Under the pieces are notes generated by a model that saw nothing but the letters and a program-made list of their open reading frames with translations, ran no database searches and had not been told where the DNA came from. A stretch of DNA of 36,924 nucleotides from Rhizobium sp. Q54 (GTDB taxonomy: Bacteria > Pseudomonadota > Alphaproteobacteria > SHVZ01): positions 1-36,924 of the forward strand of contig CAMBVS010000041.1 in NCBI GenBank assembly GCA_945871425.1, in the 5' to 3' direction. A program made the translations under genes and the position numbers. Shown piece by piece: positions 31,984-36,924 of the stretch (positions are counted from its first letter, which is position 1; each line of letters starts with the position of its first letter).

Positions 31984-32313
31984 CTAGTCCGACGGCCCGG
32001 AGGAGGAAGAGGAGGACGCCAGCGCGCCGTTGATGTGGCCCTTCAGCACGTGCGAGGCGCGGAAGACGAGGACCCGCCGGGGCAGGATCGGCACCTCCTG
32101 CCCGGTCTTGGGATTGCGGCCGACACGCTGGCCCTTCTGGCGCACCGAGAAGGTGCCGAAAGAGGAGATCTTGACCATCTCGCCGCGCGTCAGCGCATCG
32201 GCGATCTCGTCGAGGACGGACTCGACCAGGGCGGCGGACTCGTTCCTGGACAGGCCGACTTCCTGGTAGACCGCTTCGCTCAAGTGCGCGCGGGTGATCG
32301 TTTGCTCGGTCAT
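31984..32313 (-). CDS. ihfA: Integration host factor subunit alpha
   Basis: A 109-residue HU/IHF-fold DNA-bending protein, acting as a heterodimer with IHF-beta on promoters and recombination sites. [20 protein letters not shown] is the N-terminal helix pair, and [20 protein letters not shown] then [18 protein letters not shown] forms the DNA-inserting arm with the key Pro. The Ser-rich tail ([11 protein letters not shown]) extends beyond the core. The position between fabH and a MerR gene is the usual alphaproteobacterial one. Confidence 0.97.
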   Translation of the reverse strand: MTEQTITRAHLSEAVYQEVGLSRNESAALVESVLDEIADALTRGEMVKISSFGTFSVRQKGQRVGRNPKTGQEVPILPRRVLVFRASHVLKGHINGALASSSSSSGPSD

Positions 32314-32415
32314 GGCCGCCTCCCTTAGGACGCGACCTTAGCTTGGCCGAAAAAACCGGTCAACGACAGGGAGATGGCTGTTGATCTTGAGACGAGATAG
32401 AGCGCGAAGGACGCC

Positions 32416-33378
32416 TTACATCCTCACCAGGGCGGCGCCCCAGGCAAGCCCGCCGCCGATCGCCTCGAGGACCACCAGCTGACCCGGCCGGATGCGGCCG
32501 TCGCCGATCGCCTCGGCCAGCGCCAGCGGCACCGAGGCGGCGGAGGTGTTGGCGTGGCGGTCGACGGTGATCACCACCTTCTCGCGCGGCAGTCGGAACT
32601 TGTCGGCCATGCCGTCGATGATCCGCCGGTTGGCCTGGTGGGGGACCAGCCAGTCGATGTCCTCGGCCTTCATGCCGTTGGCGTCCAGCGCCTCCTGGAT
32701 CACCCGGGCGAGCTTGACGACGGCATGCTTGAAGACCTCCTTCCCCTGCATCCGCACATGCCCGACCTGGCCGGTCGAGGACGGGCCGCCATCGACATAG
32801 AGGGCGTCGTGGCCGCGGCCGTCGGAATGGAGGTGGGTCGAAAGGATGCCGCGGTCGCCGCCCTCGGCGGCCTTCAGGACCACCGCCCCGGCACCGTCGC
32901 CGAACAGGACGGCGGTGCCGCGGTCGCTCCAGTCGAGGATGCGGGTGAAGGTCTCGGAGCCGATGACCAGGGCGGTCTCGACCTGGCCCGCCTTGATGAA
33001 GTTGTCGGCGACGGCGAGGGCGTAGATGAAGCCCGCGCAGACCGCCTGGACGTCGAAGGCGGCGCCCCGGGTCATGCCGAGCATCGCCTGGACCCGGGTA
33101 GCGGTCGCCGGGAAGGTCTCGTCCGGGGTGGTGGTGGCGAGCACGACCAGGTCGACGTCGCCGGCGGCGATCCCGGCCGCGGCCAGCGCCCGCTCGGACG
33201 CCTTGACCGCCAGATGGGAGGTCAGCTCGCCCTCGGCCGCGATGTGGCGCTGGCGGATGCCGGTCCGCTGGACGATCCACTCGTCGGTGGTTTCCATCTT
33301 CTGGGCGAGGTCGTCATTGGTGACCACCCGCTCCGGCAGGTAGGCGCCGGCGCCGGCGATGACCGAGCGCCTGCTCAC
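32416..33378 (-). CDS. fabH: Beta-ketoacyl-ACP synthase III
   Basis: A 320-residue FabH that condenses acetyl-CoA with malonyl-ACP to start type II fatty acid synthesis. The active site is complete: Cys114 in [13 protein letters not shown], His in [11 protein letters not shown] and Asn in [14 protein letters not shown]. The motifs [17 protein letters not shown] and the [13 protein letters not shown] terminus are standard. Its ATG overlaps the plsX stop by four bases, coupling phospholipid and fatty-acid initiation. Length and motifs are canonical. Confidence 0.97.
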   Translation of the reverse strand: MSRRSVIAGAGAYLPERVVTNDDLAQKMETTDEWIVQRTGIRQRHIAAEGELTSHLAVKASERALAAAGIAAGDVDLVVLATTTPDETFPATATRVQAMLGMTRGAAFDVQAVCAGFIYALAVADNFIKAGQVETALVIGSETFTRILDWSDRGTAVLFGDGAGAVVLKAAEGGDRGILSTHLHSDGRGHDALYVDGGPSSTGQVGHVRMQGKEVFKHAVVKLARVIQEALDANGMKAEDIDWLVPHQANRRIIDGMADKFRLPREKVVITVDRHANTSAASVPLALAEAIGDGRIRPGQLVVLEAIGGGLAWGAALVRM

Positions 33379-34415
33379 GCCAGCGCTCCCTTGATGTTGA
33401 CGGCGGCGAGCTCGGCCAGCTCGCCTTTCACCCGGTCGATGAAGCCGTGCACCGCCATGTCGTTGGCGACGCCGATGGCGTTGGCGAATCCCAGGGAATC
33501 GGTGCTGCCATGGCTCTTCACGGCGATGCCGTTGAGGCCGAGAAAGACGGCGCCGTTGTAGCGGCGCGGATCGGTGCGATCGCGGACCTTGCGGAGCGCG
33601 CCCCGGCTCAGGAGGTAGCCCAGCTTGGCCAGAAGCGAGCTCTTGAAGCTCGCCCGGATGAAGTTGGTGTAGAGCCGCGCGGTGCCCTCGGCGGTCTTCA
33701 GCGCGACGTTGCCGGTGAAGCCGTCGGTCACAACCACGTCGACGGTGCCCGCGGTGATGTCGTCGCCCTCGACGAAGCCGTAGAACTCGACCGGCACCTT
33801 GCCCTCGCGGAGGATGATCCCGGCCTTCCTGACCTCGTCATGACCCTTCATTTCCTCCGTACCGACGTTGAGGAGACCGATGGTCGGCTTCGGGATGCCG
33901 AGGACGGCGCGGGCGAACATGTCGCCCATGATGGCGAACTGGACGAGATTCTCGGCGTCGCACTCGACATTGGCCCCGAGGTCGAGCATGCAGCTCTCGC
34001 CGCGCTCGGTCGGGAAGAACGAGGCGATCGCCGGGCGGTCGATGCCGGGCAGCATGCGTAGCGCCAGCTTCGCCATCGCCATCAGGGCGCCGGTGTTGCC
34101 GGCTGAGACGACCCCCGCCGCCTTGCCTTCCTTGACCGCCTCGATGGCGAGACGCATCGAGGAATTGCGCCCGGCGCGAAGCGCCACCGACGGCTTGTCC
34201 TCGTTCTTCACGACCTCGTCGGTGTGATGGAGCGTCGTCCGCTCGGCCAGCGCCTTGTGGCGATCGAGCAGCGGCCTGATCCGTGCCTCGTCGCCGAAGA
34301 TCAGGAAGTCGACGGCGGGAAATCGGATCCGGGCGAGTTCGGCGCCGTCGATCACCATGCCGGGGGCCTGGTCTCCCCCCATGGCATCCAGCGCGAGCGT
34401 CAGCCGCTGGCTCAA
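33375..34415 (-). CDS. plsX: Phosphate acyltransferase PlsX
   Basis: A 346-residue PlsX, converting acyl-ACP to acyl-phosphate for phosphatidic acid synthesis. [20 protein letters not shown] is the N-terminal signature; [20 protein letters not shown] and [15 protein letters not shown] are family motifs. Others are [20 protein letters not shown] and [16 protein letters not shown] longer frame from 34517 would overlap rpmF. TTG at 34415 is chosen because the family normally starts just before [11 protein letters not shown] and GAGGG lies upstream. The gene follows rpmF by 43 bases and overlaps fabH. Confidence 0.96.
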   Translation of the reverse strand: MSQRLTLALDAMGGDQAPGMVIDGAELARIRFPAVDFLIFGDEARIRPLLDRHKALAERTTLHHTDEVVKNEDKPSVALRAGRNSSMRLAIEAVKEGKAAGVVSAGNTGALMAMAKLALRMLPGIDRPAIASFFPTERGESCMLDLGANVECDAENLVQFAIMGDMFARAVLGIPKPTIGLLNVGTEEMKGHDEVRKAGIILREGKVPVEFYGFVEGDDITAGTVDVVVTDGFTGNVALKTAEGTARLYTNFIRASFKSSLLAKLGYLLSRGALRKVRDRTDPRRYNGAVFLGLNGIAVKSHGSTDSLGFANAIGVANDMAVHGFIDRVKGELAELAAVNIKGALA

Positions 34416-34458
34416 GGGACAGCCCTCGGGCGGCCGGGTGTTGGGCTCGTTGCCGCGG

Positions 34459-34638
34459 TCAGGCCTTTGAAGCGACGACCTCGCGACCGTCGTAGTGGCC
34501 GCAGGCCTTGCAGACATGGTGCGGAAGCTTCAGCTCGCCGCAGTTCGAGCACTCGATCACCGTGACCGGCTTCAACGCGTGATGGGCCCGCCGCATGTTC
34601 TTGCGCGACTTCGAGACCTTTTTCTTTGGAACAGCCAT
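34459..34638 (-). CDS. rpmF: 50S ribosomal protein L32
   Basis: A 59-residue protein starting [20 protein letters not shown] and ending [13 protein letters not shown], a textbook bacterial L32. Four Cys in ECSNCG and HVCKACG (30, 33, 43, 46) form the zinc ribbon, so this is the zinc-binding form. It is upstream of plsX in the conserved rpmF-plsX-fabH order, and the frame is intact on the minus strand. Confidence 0.97.
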   Translation of the reverse strand: MAVPKKKVSKSRKNMRRAHHALKPVTVIECSNCGELKLPHHVCKACGHYDGREVVASKA

Positions 34639-34768
34639 GGCAACCTACTTTCGCTATACGGGCTCGAGCCTTGGCGAGGACGCGCCAAAATGCGCCGAAG
34701 ACGCATCGGCCCGCGACGACCGGCGAGGGCGCTTATGTAGCCAAGAACCCCCCGCCGGGCAAGCGGCA

Positions 34769-35272
34769 TTACGACCCACGGCGAAGCCGCGACAACTCGG
34801 CGAAGGGGCCGTGGTCGCCGTCCTTTTCCCCTGGGATCTCGAGGGTTGCCCCGGATTTCCGGGGATAGGGGTCGATGGCGAGCGACAAAGCCTGGGCGAC
34901 CGCCTCGCCGACGTCGATGACCCCGTCGTCGACCGGTTCCGGGGCGTCGACCTCGGGATCCAGATCGAGCTCGGCTCCCTGGTCGGTCGGGCCGTAGCGC
35001 TCGGCGAACTCCTCCGCCAGGCGGCTGGCGACCGGCTCCAGCGTGACGACACAGGTCTGGACCACGTCCGCCTGCCACGCGGCCTGCAGCTGGTAGAAGA
35101 TGCCGGAGCGCCTGAGGCGCGCGGTCGCCTCCAGGCGACCGACGCCGAGCAGGCCGAACCTGCGGGCGAGCGCCTGCCGCTCCTCCTCGCTCGCCGCGAT
35201 CTTCACCACCCGCTCGCGCTCGGCGATCTGGTCGAGGGGCACGGGTCGGGAGAATTCCGGTGCAGGCACCAT
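34769..35272 (-). CDS. DUF177 (YceD-like) domain protein
   Basis: A 167-residue protein of the YceD/DUF177 family, commonly encoded just before rpmF and linked to 23S rRNA or ribosome maturation. Visible blocks are EFSRPVPLDQIAERERVVKI and VVQTCVVTLEPVASRLAEEF (the family CxVTLEPV motif). IDVGEAVAQALSLAIDPYPR near the end contains the LAIDPYPR hallmark. ATG 35272, with AAGGGA upstream, is ten bases after the chaperone stop, so the two genes are probably co-transcribed. Confidence 0.93.
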   Translation of the reverse strand: MVPAPEFSRPVPLDQIAERERVVKIAASEEERQALARRFGLLGVGRLEATARLRRSGIFYQLQAAWQADVVQTCVVTLEPVASRLAEEFAERYGPTDQGAELDLDPEVDAPEPVDDGVIDVGEAVAQALSLAIDPYPRKSGATLEIPGEKDGDHGPFAELSRLRRGS

Positions 35273-35282
35273 GGCCGTCCCT

Positions 35283-35849
35283 TCAGCCGATGTCCGGGAA
35301 GGAGACCCGGCCGGCGCCGAGGTCCGCCGTCGCCTGGCCGGCGAGGGCGTCGTCCGCCCGGCGCAAGTACCCCGAAAGCCGTGCCAGCGCCTGGTCCGCC
35401 GGGGCGACGGTGCCATAGGCATTCCGCCGGAGCGCCTCCTCGATCCCGCCGCCGTCGAGGCCGGCGTCATAGGCCGCGATCCGCCCGTAAAACCCTGTCG
35501 CCATCTGCTTGACCCGGCGTCCGACGCCGAGGTCGCCGACCCCGGCCTCGCGCAGCACATTGTCGAAGTCCATGAACATGCGGTCGAAAAGCGCCTGAGC
35601 CAGGACAACGGTCGCCCGATGGTCGCGCTTCAGCCGGCGAAGCACCAGGAAGGTATGCAGGGCGACCATCTCGTAGCGGCCGTCGAGGGTGTCGGGGACG
35701 CCGAGCTCGGCGAACAACACCGGCCGCCGGGCGGCCTCGAGGACCGCCCGGTAGAGGGAGTCGGCCGCGGCCTCGCTCCCATCGTCCCGGCGTCTGAACA
35801 GCCTGGCCAGCACCCTGCCCTCGCCATTGCCTAGCCGGTTGACAACCAC
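35283..35849 (-). CDS. Ubiquinol-cytochrome c chaperone (CBP3) family protein
   Basis: A 188-residue protein of the CBP3/UQCC1-related family, which helps assemble cytochrome bc1 in mitochondria and Alphaproteobacteria. Motifs are SLYRAVLEAARRPVLFAELG, PDTLDGRYEMVALHTFLVLR and FDRMFMDFDNVLREAGVGDL. GVGRRVKQMATGFYGRIAAY (the Tyr-Gly helix) also fits. A GTG at 35813 (start LARLFRRR) preceded by GAGGGCAG is a possible better start. It is encoded immediately before the DUF177 gene and diverges from bamE. Confidence 0.92.
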   Translation of the reverse strand: MVVNRLGNGEGRVLARLFRRRDDGSEAAADSLYRAVLEAARRPVLFAELGVPDTLDGRYEMVALHTFLVLRRLKRDHRATVVLAQALFDRMFMDFDNVLREAGVGDLGVGRRVKQMATGFYGRIAAYDAGLDGGGIEEALRRNAYGTVAPADQALARLSGYLRRADDALAGQATADLGAGRVSFPDIG

Positions 35850-35917
35850 CGGCCACGCGGCGCAACTAACCTGATCGTGCCGCCGGGGTCAACCCGCCGG
35901 CAAGGCTTCGAGGAGTG

Positions 35918-36403
35918 ATGAAAACCATGCGTGCGATCCGGTTGGCGCCCCTCTTGGCGATGGCCGCCCTCATCGCCGCCTGCAACCCGATCATCGACAG
36001 CCGGGGGAATCTCCCCCATAGCGAGGATGTCGACAAGATCAGGGTGGGCGCCTCGACGAAGGACGAGGTCGCGAGCGTTCTAGGCAGCCCCTCCTCGGTC
36101 GCCACCTTCGACCCGAACACCTGGTACTACATCAGCAAGCGGACCGAGACGGTCGCCTTCTTCCGCCCGGACGTCCTGGACCAGAAAGTCCTGACCGTCC
36201 GTTTCGATGAGGCCGGGCTGGTCAGCGAAGTCGCCCGGACCGACAAGGACGCCGGCGAAGAGATCGTGCCGGTCGACCGCACGACGCCGACCGCCGGGCA
36301 GAGCTTCAGCTTCTTCCAGCAGGTGTTCGGCAATCTCGGCCGGTTCGGCGACGCCCCGCTGAAGCGGGCGCCCGGCGGGCGCCCGCCGGGCACCGGCTAC
36401 TAG
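35918..36403 (+). CDS. bamE: Outer membrane assembly lipoprotein BamE/OmlA (SmpA)
   Basis: A 161-residue lipoprotein. The signal ends in lipobox LIAAC, with Cys22 for lipidation. The SmpA/OmlA fold follows: DKIRVGASTKDEVASVLGSP, ATFDPNTWYYISKR and VRFDEAGLVSEVAR. BamE stabilises the BAM complex that inserts outer-membrane proteins. ATG 35918 follows GAGGAG closely; ATG 35927 is an alternative with longer spacing. The C-terminal ~40 residues are Gly/Pro/Arg-rich and variable. It diverges from the ubiquinol-cytochrome c chaperone gene and is followed by a strong terminator. Confidence 0.94.
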   Translation: MKTMRAIRLAPLLAMAALIAACNPIIDSRGNLPHSEDVDKIRVGASTKDEVASVLGSPSSVATFDPNTWYYISKRTETVAFFRPDVLDQKVLTVRFDEAGLVSEVARTDKDAGEEIVPVDRTTPTAGQSFSFFQQVFGNLGRFGDAPLKRAPGGRPPGTGY

Positions 36404-36427
36404 ACCCAAGAGCCTCGTTCCAAAGCA

Positions 36428-36457
36428 AAAACCCCGGCGAGCGATCGCCGGGGTTTT
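36428..36457. terminator. Bidirectional intrinsic terminator between bamE and hppA
   Basis: A perfect 13-bp stem (AAAACCCCGGCGA with TCGCCGGGGTTTT) and a four-base GCGA loop. The A-run on one side and T-run on the other make it work for both converging genes. Confidence 0.92.
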
Positions 36458-36480
36458 CGTTTGGAGCCAAGTCGCCGCCT

Positions 36481-36924
<444 letters not shown>

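Overview
The window is high-GC alphaproteobacterial chromosome. The best evidence is the block at 31.5-36.9 kb: rpmF-plsX-fabH-ihfA-MerR, preceded by a DUF177 gene and a ubiquinol-cytochrome c chaperone gene, with a divergent bamE/omlA lipoprotein gene and then hppA. This order is typical of Alphaproteobacteria, and the overall style suggests a Rhodospirillales/Hyphomicrobiales-type soil bacterium. No species can be named from sequence alone.

Layout. (1) 1-3100, minus strand: a GntR/UTRA regulator, a family-5 peptide-binding protein and the start of a DppB-type permease. They sit behind a promoter with a perfect 18-bp palindrome between its -35 and -10 boxes. (2) 3260-3336: tRNA-Pro(GGG). Its last 34 nt are repeated exactly at 16100-16133. 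The two copies bracket a 12.8-kb genomic island with no recognisable integrase. (3) Island, 3337-16133. Just inside the att-like repeats lie two inverted copies of a ~190-bp MITE-like element. The cargo includes gene fragments (PuuD, TfuA, cyclase tail, J-domain, SDR). It also holds a pepsin-type aspartic protease convergent with a small ORF-ycaO-tfuA operon, a cAMP-type cyclase with TPRs and a cyclic-nucleotide-binding protein. At its right end are a CIA30 protein and a ubiG-DUF3429-histidine phosphatase-tspO operon. (4) 16.2-27.7 kb: a TPR-like hypothetical gene, then a divergent catabolic/transport locus. One arm is gamma-glutamyltransferase-like, MaoC and CaiB/BaiF CoA-transferase. The other is a complete peptide ABC importer plus a threonine-dehydratase-like enzyme. 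(5) 27.7-29.8 kb: IS630 and IS1380 debris around a DedA gene. (6) 29.8-31.4 kb: an orphan peptide-binding protein. (7) 31.5-36.9 kb: the conserved housekeeping block, ending in a bidirectional terminator and the C-terminal end of a proton-pumping pyrophosphatase.

How the genes work together. The housekeeping block links phospholipid and fatty-acid initiation (PlsX, FabH) with ribosomal protein L32 and IHF-alpha. The central locus looks like uptake and cleavage of peptides or gamma-glutamyl compounds, followed by PLP-dependent deamination and CoA-ester handling. The island is the most novel part. YcaO and TfuA together normally install thioamide or azoline groups on peptides. Here they lie next to a complete bilobal pepsin, which is rare in bacteria, and to two small unannotated ORFs that are candidate substrates. 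A decayed second tfuA fragment and a decayed cyclase tail in the same island suggest the neighbourhood was once duplicated. The link between YcaO/TfuA and the protease is inferred from position only.
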